Source: Calliopsis andreniformis
Taxonomy: Eukaryota; Arthropoda; Insecta; Hymenoptera; Andrenidae
DNA: 64,000 nt
Assembly: GCF_051401765.1 (NCBI RefSeq)
Contig: NW_027480422.1
Location: forward strand, 24,694,001 to 24,758,000
Reading direction: 5' to 3'
Both the position numbers and the translations under genes were made by a program. Shown here in pieces: positions 51,766-63,853 of this stretch. The notes beneath the pieces are model-generated. The model did not search any database, was not told where the DNA came from, and worked only from the letters and a program-made list of their open reading frames with translations. Each line of letters opens with the position of its first letter. Position 1 is the stretch's first letter.

Positions 51766-52023
51766 ATGACCATCACTTTCACACTTGTTGCAATTATTCC
51801 TGTTATACGATGGAAAAACTGTTGTATCTATTTTGTATTTTATGCTTCTGGCGTTGACTTCTTAGGTCCTAACTATTGGATCTGGCGGAGCAACGCCCTC
51901 TGGTGTCGCCCAGGTTGCCCGGAACGTAGAAATGACCATAACTTTCATACAGGTTGCAATTATTCGTATTATACGATAGAAAAACTGTTGTATTTATATT
52001 GTATTTTATGCTTCTGGTGTTGA
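51766..52023 (+). repeat. CTCTGGTGTCGCC monomer pair, copy 3 of 3
   Basis: Third copy, 2324 bp (14 units) after the second. It shares TTCTGGTGTTGACTTC at its right end with copy 2, against TTCTGGCGTTGAC in copy 1, so copies 2 and 3 are closer to each other at that site. Confidence 0.85.
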
Positions 52024-52100
52024 CTTCTTAGGCCCTAACTATTCGATCTGGTGGAGCAACGGCCTAGAGTGAAGCCTAGGTTGCCTGGAACGTAGAAATG

Positions 52101-55100
52101 ACCATTACCTTCACACTGGTTGCAATTATTCCTGTTATACGATGGAAAAACTGTTGCATTTATATTGTTTTTTATAGTTATGGCGTTGACTTCTAAGGCC
52201 GTAGCTATTCCATGTGGTGGAGCAATGCCCTAGAGTGAAGCCTAGGATGCCCGCAACGTAGAAATGACCATACCTTTCACACTGTTTGCAATTTTTCCTG
52301 TTATACGATTGAAAGACTGTTGTATTTATATTGTAGTTTATGCTTCTGGCGTTGACTTCTAAGGCCGCAGCTATTCGACGTGGTAGAGCAACGCCCTAGA
52401 GCGTAACCTAGGTTGCCCGGAACGTAGAAATGACCATTACTTTCACACTGGTTGCAATTATTCCTGTTATACGATGGAAAAACTGTTGCATCTTTATTGA
52501 ATTTTATGCTTCGGGCGCTGACTTCTAAGGCACTAACTATTCGATCTGGTGGAGCAACGACTTAGAGTGAAGCCTAGGTTGCCCGGAACGTAGAAATGAC
52601 CATACCTTTCACACTGGTTGCAATTATTCCTGTGATACAAGGGAAAAGCTGTAGTATTTATATTGTATTTCATGCTTCTGGCGTTGACTTCCTGGGCCCT
52701 AACTATTCTATCTGGAGGAGCAACGCCCTAGAGTGAAGCATAGGTTGCTCGGAATGCCGAAATGACCATCACTTTCACACTGGTGGCTATTATTCCTGTT
52801 ATACGACGGACAAACTGTTGGATTTTTAATGGACTTTATGCTTCTGGGGTTGACTTCTAAGGCCCTATGTATTCGATCTGGTGGAGCAATGCCTCAGTGT
52901 TAAGTCTTGGATGCCCGGAACGTAGAAATGGCCGTTACTTTCACACTGGTTGCAATTACCCATTTTATACGATGGAAAAACTGTTGTTCATATATCGTAT
53001 TTTATGCTTCTAGCATTGACTTCTTAGGCCCTATCTATTCGATCTGGTGGAGCAACGCCCTAGGGTGAAGCGTAGGTTGCCCGGAACGTAGAAATGACCA
53101 TAACTATCAGTATGGTTGCAATTATTCGTTTTATACGATGGAAAAACTGTTGTTCATATATCGTATTTTATGCTTCTAGCATTGACTTCTTAGGCCCTAT
53201 CTATTCGATCTGGTGGAGCAACGCCCTAGGGTGAAGCGTAGGTTGCCCGGAACGTAGAAATGACCATAACTATCAGTATGGTTGCAATTATTCGTTTTAT
53301 ACGATGGAAAGACTGTTGTATTTATATTGTATTTTATAGTTATGGCGTTGTCTTCTAGGGCCGTAGCTATTCGATGTGGTTGAGCAACGCCCTAGAGTGA
53401 AGCCTAGGTTGCCCGGAACGTAGAAATGACCATTACTTCCACACTGTTTGCAGTTATTCATATTATACAGTGGAAAAACTGTTGTATTTATATTGCATTT
53501 TATGCTTCTGGCATTGACTTCTAAGGCCCTAACTATTCGATGTGGTGGAGCAACGCCCTAGAATGAAGCCTAGGTTGCCCGGAACGTAGAAATGACCATA
53601 GCTATCACACTGGTTGCAATTATTCCAGTTATACGATGGAAAAACTGTTGTATTTATATTATATTTTATGCTTCAGACGTTGTCTTCTAAGGCCATAGCT
53701 ATTCGATGTGGTGGAGAAACGCCCTAGAGTGAAGCCTAGGTTGCCCGGAAAGTACAAATGACCATTACCTCCACACTGTTTGCAATTATTCATTTTATAC
53801 AATGGAAAAACTGTTGTATGTATATTGTTTTTTATAGTTATGGCGTTGACTTCTAAGGCCGTAACTAGTCGATGTGGTGGAGCAATGCCCGAGAGTGAAG
53901 CCTAGAATGCCCGCAACGTAGAAATGACCATATCTTTCACACTGTTTGCAATTATTCCTGTTATACGATTGAAAAACTGTTGTATTTATATTGTATTTTA
54001 TGCTTCTGGCGTTGACTTCTAAGGCCCTAACTATTCGACCTGGTGGAGCAACGCCCTAGCGTGAAGCCTAGGTTGCCCGGAACGTAGAACTAACCATTAC
54101 TTCCACACTGTTTCCAAATATACATCATATACGATGGAAAAGCTGTTTTATTTATATTGTATTTTATAGTTATGGCGTTGTCTTCTAGGGCCGTAGCTAT
54201 TCGATGTGGTTGACCAACGCCCTAGAGTGAAGCCTAGCTTGCCGGGAACGTAGAAATGACCATTACTTCCACACTGTTTGCAATTATTTATATTATACGG
54301 TGGAAAAACTGTTGTATTTATATTGCATTTTATGCTTCTGGCATTGACTTCTAAGGACCTAACTATTCGATGTGGTGGAGCAACGCCCTAGAGTGAAGCC
54401 AAGGTTGCCCTGAACGTAGAAATGACCATAGCTATCACAGTGGTTGCAATTATTCCTGTTATACAACGGAAATACTGTTGTACTTATATTGTATTTTATG
54501 CTTCTGGCGTTGACTTCTTAGGCCCTAACTATTCGATCTGGAGGAGCAACGCCCTAGAGTGAAGCCTAGGTTTCCCGGAATGTAGAAATGACCATCACCT
54601 TCACACTGGTTGCAATTATTCTTGATATACGATGGAAAAACTGTTGTATTTATATTATATTTTATGCTTCAGACGTTGACTTCTTAGGCGCTAACTATTC
54701 GATCTGGTGGGACGACGCCCTAGAGTGAAGCCTAGGTTGCCCTTATCGTAGAAATGACCATATATTTCACACTGGTTGCAACTATTCCTGTTATACGATG
54801 GAAAAACTGTTGTATTTCTATTGTATTTTATGCTTCTGGCGTTGACTTCTTAGGCCCCAACTATACGATCTGGTGGAGCAACGCCCTAGAGAGAAGCCTA
54901 GATTGCCCGGAACGTAGAAATGACCATTACCTTCTGGGTTGTTGCAATTACTCCTGTTATACGATGAAAGAACTGTTGAATTTTTATTGTATTTCATGCG
55001 TCAGGAGTTGTTTTCTAAGGCCCGAACTATTCGATGTGGTGGAGCAACGCCCTAGAGCGAAACCTAGGTTGCCCGGAACGTAGAAATGACCATACCTTTC

Positions 55101-57149
55101 ACACTGGTTGCAATTATTCCTGTTATACGATGGAAAAGCTGTTGTATTTGTATTGTATTTTATGCTTCTGGCGTAGACTTCTTAGGCGCTAACTATTCGA
55201 TCTGGTGGAACGACGCCCTAGAGTGAAGCCTAGGTTGCCCGGAACGTAGAAATGACCATAACCTTCATACTGATTGCAACTATTCGTTTTATACGATGGA
55301 AAAACTGTTGTACTTATATTGTATGTTATGCCTCTGGCGTTGACACCTAAGGCCGTAGCTATTCGATGTGGTGGAGCAACGCCCTAGCGTGAAGCCTAGG
55401 TTACCCGGAACGTAGGAATAACCATTACTTTCTCACTGTTTGCAATTATTCATTTTATACAATGGAAAAACTGTTGTATTTATAATGTATTTTATGCTTC
55501 TGGCGTTGACTTCTTAGGCCCTATCTATTCGATCTGGTGGAGCAACGCCCTAGAGTGAAGCCTAGGTTGCCCGGAATGAAGAAATGACCATCACTTTCAC
55601 ACTGGTTGCAATTATTCTTGTTATACGATGGAAAAACTGTTGTATTTATTTTGTATTTTATGCCTCTGGCGTTGACTCCTAAGGCCGTAGCTATTCGATG
55701 TGGTGGAGCAACGCCCTAGAGTGAAGCCTAGGTTGCCCGGAAAGTAGAAATGACCATATCTTTCACTCTGTTTGCAATTATTCATTTTATACAATGGAAA
55801 AACTGTTGTATTTATATTGTTTTTTATAGTTATGGCGTTGACTTCTAAGGCCGTAGCTATTCGATGTGGTGGAGCAATGCCCTAGAGTGAAGCCTAGGAT
55901 GCCCGCAACGTAGAAATGACCATATCTTTCACACTGTTTGCAATTATTCCTGTTATACGATTGAAAAACTGTTGTATTTATATTGTATTTTATGCCTCTG
56001 GCGTTGACTCCTAACGCCGTAGCTATTCGATGTGGTGGAGCAACGCCCTAGCGTGAAGCCTAGGTTGCCCGGAACGTAGAAATAACCATTACTCCCACAC
56101 TGTTTGCAATTATTCATTTTGTACAATGGAAAAACTGTTGTATTTATAATGTATTTTATAGTTATGGCGTTGACTTCTAAGGCCGTAGCTATTCGATGTG
56201 GTGGAGCAATGCCCTAGAGTGAAGCCTAGATTGCCCGGAACGTAGAAATGACCATACATTTCACACTGGTTGCAATTATTCCTGTTATACAAGGGAATAA
56301 CTGTTGTATTTATATTGCCGTTTATGCTTCTGGCGTTGACTTCTTAGGCCCTAACTATTGGATCTGGTGGAACGACGCCCTAGAGTGAAGCCTAGGTTGT
56401 CTGGAACGTAGAAATGACCAGAACTTTCACACTGGTTGCAGTTATTCCTCTTACACAATGGAAAAACTGTTGTACTTATATTGTATGTCATGCCTCTGGC
56501 GTTGACTCCTAACGCCGTAGCTATTCGATGTGGTGCAGCAACGCCCTAGAGTGATGCCTAGGTTACCGGGAACATAGAAATGACCAGTACTTTCACACTG
56601 GTTGCAGTTATTCCTGTTTTACGATGGTAAAACTGTTGCATTTTTATTGTATTTTATGCTTCTGGCGTTGACTTCTAAGTCCCTAGCTATTCGATCTGGT
56701 GGAGCAAGGCTCTAGAGCGAAGCCTAGGTTGCCCAGAACGTAGAAATGACCTGTACTTTCACACTGGTTGCAATTATTCCTGTTATATTATGGAAAAGCT
56801 GTTGCATTTTTATGGTATTTTATGCTTCTGGCGTTAAATTCTAAGTCTGTAACTAAGCGATCTGGTGGAGTAGCGCCCTACAGTTAAGCCTAGGTTGCCC
56901 GGAACGTAGAAATGACCATAACATTCACAATGGTTGCAATTATACATTTTATACGATGGAAAAACTGTTGTACTAAAGTTGTATTTTATTCTTCTGGGGT
57001 TGAATTCTAAGTCCCTAGCTATTCGATCTGGTGGAGAAACACCCTAGAGTGAAGCCTAGGTTACACGGAACATAGAAATGACCAGTACTTTCACGCTGGT
57101 TGCAATTATTCCTGTCATACGATGGAAAAACTGTTGCATTTCTATGGTA
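52101..57149 (+). repeat. Right zone 2: most diverged monomeric stretch
   Basis: About 30 units with many private substitutions and little long-range order. Examples are CCTTCTGGGTTGTTGC (54930), TTTTTAATGGACTTTATG (52815) and GGCGTTAAATTC (56830). The unit types are those of the left zone (GGAGTTGTTTTC, TATAGTTATGG and GTAACTAAGCGATC). It contains a single-unit tandem duplication at 52984. No gene is visible. Confidence 0.82.
52984..53310 (+). repeat. Single-monomer tandem duplication
   Basis: Two adjacent units (52984-53149 and 53150-53310) share a string of private variants: TTGTTCATATATCG, TTCTAGCATTGAC, GCCCTATCTATTC, GAAGCGTAGG and ACTATCAGTATGG. This is the clearest one-unit (166 bp) tandem duplication in the window. 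Confidence 0.9.
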
Positions 57150-57610
57150 TTTTATGCTTCTGGCGTTAAATGCTAAGTCCGTAACTAAGCGATCTGGTGG
57201 AGCAACGCCCTACAGTTAAGCCTAGGTTGCCCGGAACGTAGAAATGTCCATAACTTTCACACTGGTTGCAATTATTCCTGATATACGATGAAAAAACTGT
57301 TCTACTTTTATTGTATTTTATGCTTCAGGCGTTGACTTATGAGGCCGTAGCTAATCGATGCGGTGGAGCAACGCCCTAGAGTGAAGCCTAGGTTGCCCGG
57401 AACGTAGAAATGGCCGTAACTGTCAGACTGGTTGCAATTATTCGTTTTATACGATGGAAAGACTGTTGTATTTATATTGTATTTTATAGTTATGGCGTTG
57501 TCTTCGAGGGCCGTAGCTGTTCGATGTGGTTGAGCAACGCCCTAGAGTGAAGCCCAGGTTGCCCGGAACGTAAAAATGACCATAGCTTTCACACTGGTTG
57601 CAATTATTCC
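57150..57610 (+). repeat. 7-unit-spaced duplication, copy 1
   Basis: Matches 58312-58772 at offset 1162 (7 x 166). Shared markers are ATGCTAAGTCCGTAACTAAG, GAAATGTCCATAAC, TATGAGGCCGTAGC, ATGCGGTGGAGC and TTGTCTTCGAGGGCC. Confidence 0.87.
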
Positions 57611-58311
57611 TCTTATACAAGGGAAAAACTGTTGTATTTATATTGTATTTTATGCTTCTGCCGTTGACTTCTTAGGCCCTAACTATTCGATCTGGTAGAG
57701 CAACGCCCTAGAGTGAAGCCTAGGTTGCCCGGAATGTAGAAATGACCATCACTTTCACACTGGTTGCAATCATTCTTGTTATACGATGGAAAAACTGTTG
57801 TATTTATCTTGTATTTTAGGCCTCTGGCGTTGACTCCTAAGGCCGTAGCTATTCGATGTCGTGGAGCAACGCCCTAGAGTGTAGCCTAGGTTGCCCGGAA
57901 TGTAGAAATGACCATGACTTTCACACTGGTTGCAATTATTCCTGTTATACGATGGAAAAACTGTTGTATTTATATTATATTTTATGCTTCAGACGTTGAC
58001 TTCTAAGGCCGTGGCTATTCGATGTGGTGGAGCAATGACCTAGAGTGAAGACTAGGATGCCCGCAACTTAGAAATGACCATACCTTTCACACTGGTTGCA
58101 ATAATTCCTGTTATACGATGGAAAAGCTGTTGTATTTGTATTGTATTTTATGCTTCTGGCGTAGACTTCTTAGGCGCTAACTATTCGATCTGGTGGGACG
58201 ACGCCCTAGAGTGAAGCCTAGGTTGCCCGTATCGTAGAAATGACCATATACTTCACACTGGTTGCAATTATTCCTGTTATACGATGGAAAAGCTGTTGTA
58301 TTTCTATTGTA
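57611..58311 (+). repeat. Monomers between the 7-unit copies
   Basis: About four units: an ACAAGGG-type unit, one with TTATCTTGTATTTTAGGC, a TTCAGACGTTGAC unit and a TAATACGATGG relative with GGTGGGACGACGCC (58194). Nothing but satellite is visible. Confidence 0.78.
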
Positions 58312-58772
58312 TTTTATGCTTCTGGCTTTATATGCTAAGTCCGTAACTAAGCGATCTGGTGGAGCAACGCCCTACAGTTAAGCCTAGGTTGCCCGGAACG
58401 TAGAAATGTCCATAACTTTCACACTGGTTGCAATTATTCCTGTTATACGATGAAAAAACTGTTCTACTTTTATTGTATTTTATGCTTCAGGCGTTGACTT
58501 ATGAGGCCGTAGCTAATCGATGCGGTGGAGCAACGCCCTAGAGTGAAGCCTAGGTTGCCCGGAACGTAGAAATGGCCATAACTATCAGACTGGTTGTAAT
58601 TATTCGTTTTATACGATGGAAAGACTGTTGTATTTATATTGTATTTTATAGTTATGGCGTTGTCTTCGAGGGCCGTAGCTGTTCGATGTGGTTGAGCAAC
58701 GCCCTAGAGTGAAGCCCAGGTTGCCCGGAACGTAAAAATGACCATAGCTTTCACACCGGTTGCAATTATTCC
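58312..58772 (+). repeat. 7-unit-spaced duplication, copy 2
   Basis: Copy of 57150-57610. Near 58323 it reads GGCTTTATATGC where copy 1 has GGCGTTAAATGC. Confidence 0.87.
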
Positions 58773-58830
58773 TCTTATACAAGGGAAAAGCTGTTGTATT
58801 TCTATTGTATTTTATGCTTCTGGCGTTGAC

Positions 58831-59905
58831 CTCTTAGGCCCTAACTATACGATCTGGTGGGACGACGCCCTAGAGTGAAGCCTAGGTTGCCCGTATCGTA
58901 GAAATGACCATATGTTTCACAGTGGTTGCAATTATTCCTGTTATACGATGGAAAAGCTGTTGTATTTCTATTGTATTTTATGCTTCTGGCGTTGACTTCT
59001 TAGGCCCTAACTATACGATCTGGTGCAGCAACACCCTAGAGTGAAGCCTAGAATGCCCGGAACGTAGAAATGACCATAACATTCACACTGTTTGTAATTA
59101 TTCGTTTTATACGATGGAAAAGCTGTTGTACTTCTGTTGTATTTTACGCTACTGGTGTTGACTTCCAAGGCCCTAACCATTCGATCTGGTGGAGCAACGC
59201 CCTAGAGTGAAGTCTAGATTGCCCGGAACGTAGAAGTGACCATTACTTTCACACTGTTTGTAATTATTCATTCTATACGATGGAAAAACTGTTGTACTTA
59301 TGTTGTATTTTATTCTTCTGGAGTTGAATTCTAAGACCCCAGCTATTCTATCTGGTGCAGCAACGCCAAAGAGGGAAGCCTAGGTTACGCGAAACGTAGA
59401 AATGACCAGTACTTTCACACTGGTTGCAATTATTCATTTCAGAGAATGGAAAAACTGCTGTATTTATATTGTATTTTATGCTTCTTTCGTTGACTTCTAA
59501 GGCTGTAGTTATTCCACGTGGTGGAGCAACGCCCTAGGGTGAAGCCTACGTTGCCCTGAACGTAGAAATGACCGTTACTTTCACAAAGTTTGCAATTAAT
59601 CATTTTATACGATGGAAAAACTGTTTTATTTATATTGTATTTTATGCTTCTGGCGTTGACCTCTTAGGCCCTAACTATACGATCTGGTGGGACGACGCCC
59701 TAGAGTGAAGCCTAGGTTGCCCGTATCGTAGAAATGACCATATGTTTCACAGTGGTTGCAATTATTCCTGTTATACGATGGAAAAGCTGTTGTATTTCTA
59801 TTGTATTTTATGCTTCTGGCGTTGACTTCTTAGGCCCTAACTATACGATCTGGTGCAGCAACACCCTAGAGTGAAGCCTAGAATGCCCGGAACGTAGAAA
59901 TGACC
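58831..59905 (+). repeat. 5-unit-spaced duplication
   Basis: 58831-59075 and 59661-59905 match at offset 830 (5 x 166). Both hold CTCTTAGGCCC with ACTATACGATC, GGTGGGACGACGCC, CATATGTTTCACAGTGG and GGTGCAGCAACACCC. The units between (59076-59660) include AAAGAGGGAAGCCTAGG (59369) and a CTTTCGTTGAC unit. Confidence 0.86.
58905..59374 (+). repeat. 27-unit-spaced duplication, copy 1
   Basis: Matches 63384-63853 at offset 4479 (27 x 166 minus 3). The three missing bases between the copies are at about 60140 (GTATTTATGC), 60522 (GGAGCACGCCC) and 61603 (GGAAAACTGC). Shared rare variants are TTTTACGCTACTGGTG and AAAGAGGGAAGC. Confidence 0.86.
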
Positions 59906-62900
59906 ATCACTTTCACAGTGGTTGCAATTATTCCTGTTATTCGATGGAAAAACTCTTATATTTTTATTGTATTTTATGCTTCCGGCGTTGACTTCTAAGG
60001 CCCTAACTAGACGGTCTGGAGGAGCAACGCCCTAAGGTGAAGTCTAGGTTGCCTGGAACGTTGAAATGACAATAACTTTCATACTGGTTGCAATTATTCG
60101 TTTTATACGATGGAAAAACTGTTTTATTTATATTGTATTTATGCTTCTGGCGTTGACTTCTTAGGCCGTAACTATTGAATCTGGTGGACCAACGCCCCAG
60201 AGTGAAGCCTAGCATGCCCGAAGCTCAGAAATGGCCATTATTTTCATAATGGTTGGAATTATTCGTTTTATACGATGGAAAAACTGTTGTACTTATATTG
60301 TATTTTATGCTTCTGGCGTTGACTTCTAAGGTCCTAGCTATTCGATCTCTTGAAGCAACGTCCAAGAGTGAAGCCTATGTTGCCCGGAACGTAGAGATGA
60401 CCATTACTCTCACACTGGTTGCAATTAATGGTTTTGTACAATAGAAAACCTGTTGTATTTTTACTGTATTTTATGCGTCTGGCCTTGTTTTCTAAGCCCC
60501 TAACTATTCGATCTGGTGGAGCACGCCCTAGGGTGAGACCTAGGTTGCGCTGAATGTAGAAATAGCCATTTCTTTCCCACTGGTTGCAATTATTCCTGCC
60601 TTGCGATGGAAAAAATGTTGTATTTATTTTGTATTTGATGCTCCTGGCGTTGGCTTCTTAGGCCCTAACTATTGGATCTGGTGGACCAACGCCCTAGAGT
60701 GATGCCTAGGTTGCCCGGAACGTAGAAATGACGATTACCATCACATTGGTTGCAATTATACCTTTTATACGATGGAAAAGCTGTTGTGTTTTTATTGTAT
60801 TTTACTCGTCTGGCTTTGTTTTCTAAGGCCCGAGCTATTCGACCTGGTGGAGCAACGCCCTAGAGTGAAGCCTAGGTTGCCCGTAACGTAGAAATGACCA
60901 TTACTTTCACACTCGTTGCAATTATTCCTGTTATACGATCTAGACACTGTTGGATTTTTATTGTACTTTATGCTTCTGGCGTTGACTTCTTAGGCCCTAA
61001 CTATTGAATCTGGTGGACCAACGCCCCAGAGTGAAGCCTAGCATGCCCGCAGCGCAGAAATGGCCATTATTTTCAGAATGGTTGCAATTACTCGTTTTAT
61101 ACGATGGAAAAACTGTTGTACTTATATTGTATTTTATGCTTCTGGCGTTGACTCCTTGGGCCCTAACTATTCGATCTGGTGGAGCAACGCCCTAGAGTGA
61201 ATCCTATGTTGCCCGGAACGTAGAAATATCCATCACCTTCACTCTGGTTGCAATTATTCCTGTTGTACGATGGAAAAACTGTTGTATTTTTATTGTATTT
61301 TATGCGTCGGGCGTTGACTTCTAAGGCCCTAACAATTGGATCAGGTGGTCCAACGCCCTAGACTGAAGCGCAGGTTGCCAGGAACGTTGAAATGACCATC
61401 ACTTTCACACTGTTTGCAATTATTCCTGTTGTACGATGGAAAAACTGTTGTATCTATATTGTATTTTATGCTTCTGGCGTTGACTTTTAAGGCCCTAACT
61501 ATTCGATGTGGTGGAGCAACGCCCTAGAGTGAAGCCTATGTTGACGGGAGCGTAGAAATGACCATTACCTTCACACTGTTTGGAATTATTCCTGTTATAC
61601 GATGGAAAACTGCTGGATTTCTATTGTATTTTATGCTTCTGGCGTTGACTTCTAAGGCCGTAGCTATTCGATGTGATGGAGCAACGCCCTAGAGTGAAGC
61701 CTAGGTTGCACGAAACGTAGAAATGGCCATAATTTTCACACTGGATGCAATTATCCGTTTTATACGATGGAAAAACTGTTGTATTTATTTTGTATTTGGT
61801 GCTTGTTGCGGTGACTTCTTAGGCCCTCACTATTGGATCTGGTGGAACAACGACCTAGAGTGAAGCCTAGGTTGCCCGGAACGTAGAAATGACCATCAGT
61901 TTCACACTGGTTGCAATTATTCCCGTTATACGATGGAAAAACTGTTGTATTTATATTGTATTTTATGCTTCTGGCGTTGACTTTTAAGGCCCTAACTATT
62001 CGATGTGGTGGAGCAACGCCCTAGAGTGAAGCCTAGGTTGCCCCGTACGTTGAAATGACCATAACATTCGTACTGGTTGCAATTATTCGTTTTATACGAT
62101 GGAAAAACTGTTGTATTTAAACTGTATTTTATGCATCTGGCGTTGACTTCTAAGGCCCTAACTATTCGATGTGGTGGAGCAACGCCCTGGAGTGAAGCCT
62201 AGGTTGCACGGATCGTAGAAATGACCATAACTTTCACACTGGTTGCAATTATTCGTTTTATACAATGGAAAAGCTGTTCTATTAATTTTGTATTTTATGC
62301 TTCGGGCGTTGACTTCTAAGGCCCTAACTATTCGATCTGGTGGAGTAACGCCCTAGAGTGAATCCTAGGTTTCCCGGAACGTAGAAATATCCATCACCTT
62401 CACTCCGGTTGCAATTATTCCTGTTGTACGATGGAAAAACTGTTGTATTTTTATTGTATTTTATGCGTCGGGCATTGACTTCTAAGGCCCTAACTATTGG
62501 ATCAGGTGGACCAACGCCCTAGACTGAAGCGTAGGTTGCCAGGAACGTAGAAATGACCATCACTTTCACACTGTTTGCAATTATTCCTGTTATACGATGG
62601 AAGAACTGTTGTATTTATATTGTATTTTATGCTTCGGGCGTTGACTTCTAAGGCCCTAGCTATTCGATCTGGTGGAGCAACGCCCTAGAGTCATGACTAG
62701 GTTGCCCGGAACGCAGAAATGACCGTTACTATCACAATGTTTGCAATTATTCATTGTATACGATGGAAAAACTGTTGTATTTTTATTGTATTTTATGCTT
62801 CTTGCGTTTACTTCTAAGTTCCTAGCTATTCGATCTCGTGGGGCTACGTCCAAGAGTGAAGCCTATGCTGCCCGGAACGTAGAAATGACCATTACGTTCA

Positions 62901-63383
62901 CTCTTGTTGCAATTATTTCTGTTATACGATGGAAAAACTGTTATACACTTATCGTATTTTATGCTTCGGGCATTGACTTCTATGGCCCTCCCCCTTCGAT
63001 CTGGTGGAGCAACGCCCTAGATTCAAGCCTAGATTGCCCAGAACGTAGATATGACCATTACTTTCACACTGGTTGCAATTATCCGTTTTATACGATGGAA
63101 AAACAGTTGTGTTTATTTTGTAATTGGTGCTTCTGGCGTTGACTTCTTAGGCCCTAACTATTGGATCTGGTGGACCAACGCCCTAGAGTGAAGCCTAGGT
63201 GGCCCGGAACGTGGAAATGACCATCACTTTCACACTGGTTGCAATTATTCCCGTTATACGATGGAAAAACTGTTGTATTTATATTGTATTTTATGCTTCT
63301 GGCGTTGACTTTTAAGGCCCTAACTATTCGATGTGGTGGAGCAACGCCCTAGAGTGAAGCCTAGGTTGCACGAAACGTAGAAA
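59906..63383 (+). repeat. Right zone 3: diverged monomers with short-range duplications
   Basis: About 21 units. 60140-60300 recurs at 60969-61129 (5 units minus 1; AGCATGCCCG and AAATGGCCATTATTTTCA). 61200-61500 recurs at 62361-62661 (7 units minus 1; GTAGAAATATCCATC). 61890-62040 recurs at 63218-63368 (8 units; GTTGACTTTTAAGGCC). An odd CCCTCCCCCTTCGATC occurs at 62985. No gene is visible. Confidence 0.82.
61866..62031 (+). repeat. Representative near-consensus 166-bp monomer
   Basis: This unit is close to the consensus I derived by eye. In order it holds: CCTAGG with TTGCCCGG (1-13), ACGTAGAAATGACCAT (17-31), TTTCACACTGGTTGCAATTA (about 35-54), TTATACGATGGAAAAACTG (61-79), an AT-rich core TGTATTTATATTGTATTTTA (81-100), CTTCTGGCGTTGACTT (103-118), AGGCCCTAACTATTCGAT (122-139), then GGTGGAGCAACGCCCTAGAG (142-161). 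Consensus GC is 70 of 166 bases (about 42%). CCTAGG and TTGCAA are perfect short palindromes. Six CpGs are present: CCGG, ACGT, ACGA, GCGT, TCGA and ACGC. Confidence 0.9.
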
Positions 63384-63853
63384 TGACCATATGTTTCACA
63401 GTGGTTGCAATTATTCCTGTTATACGATGGAATAGCTGTTGTATTTCTATTGTATTTTATGCTTCTGGCGTTGACTTCTTAGGCCCTAACTATACGATCT
63501 GGTGCAGCAACACCCTAGAGTGAAGCCTAGAATGCCCGGAACGTAGAAATGACCATAACTTTCACACTGTTTGTAATTATTCGTTTTATACGATGGAAAA
63601 GCTGTTGTACTTCTGTTGTATTTTACGCTACTGGTGTTGACTTCCAAGGCCCTAACCATTCGATCTGGTGGAGCAACGCCCTAGAGTGAAGTCTAGATTG
63701 CCCGGAACGTAGAAGTGACCATTACTTTCACACTGTTTGTAATTATTCATTCTATACGATGGAAAAACTGTTGTACTTATGTTGTATTTTATTCTTCTGG
63801 AGTTGAATTCTAAGACCCCAGCTATTCTATCTGGTGCAGCAACGCCAAAGAGG
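63384..63853 (+). repeat. 27-unit-spaced duplication, copy 2
   Basis: Copy of 58905-59374. The match ends right after AAAGAGGGAAGCCTAGG, where copy 1 has TTACGCGAAACG and this copy has ATGCCCGGAGCG. Confidence 0.86.

Larger units (their letters stand above)
47061..52100 (+). repeat. Right zone 1: diverged monomers with dispersed duplications
   Basis: About 30 units. The HindIII-type variant is no longer seen. 47740-48540 recurs at 51226-52026 (offset 3486, 21 units). A unit pair at 48236-48540 also recurs at 49398-49702 (offset 1162, 7 units). The unit at about 51210 has an extra base (GATGGTGGTGG). No gene is visible. Confidence 0.83.

Noticed and set aside
52961..62990. Odd local sequences such as CCTTCTGGGTTG (54930) and CCCTCCCCCTTCG (62985) as possible foreign fragments or regulatory sites.
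   Set aside because: Each is a few substitutions within an otherwise normal, full-length unit in register, with no second occurrence to suggest function.
62741..63142. A 133-codon open frame on the + strand, the longest in the window.
   Set aside because: It is read straight through about 2.4 satellite units. Its peptide is the translation of TGACCATTAC, CACTGGTTGC, TACGATGG and similar unit sequence; there is no start context, codon bias or domain. The same kind of frame appears wherever a unit lacks a stop.
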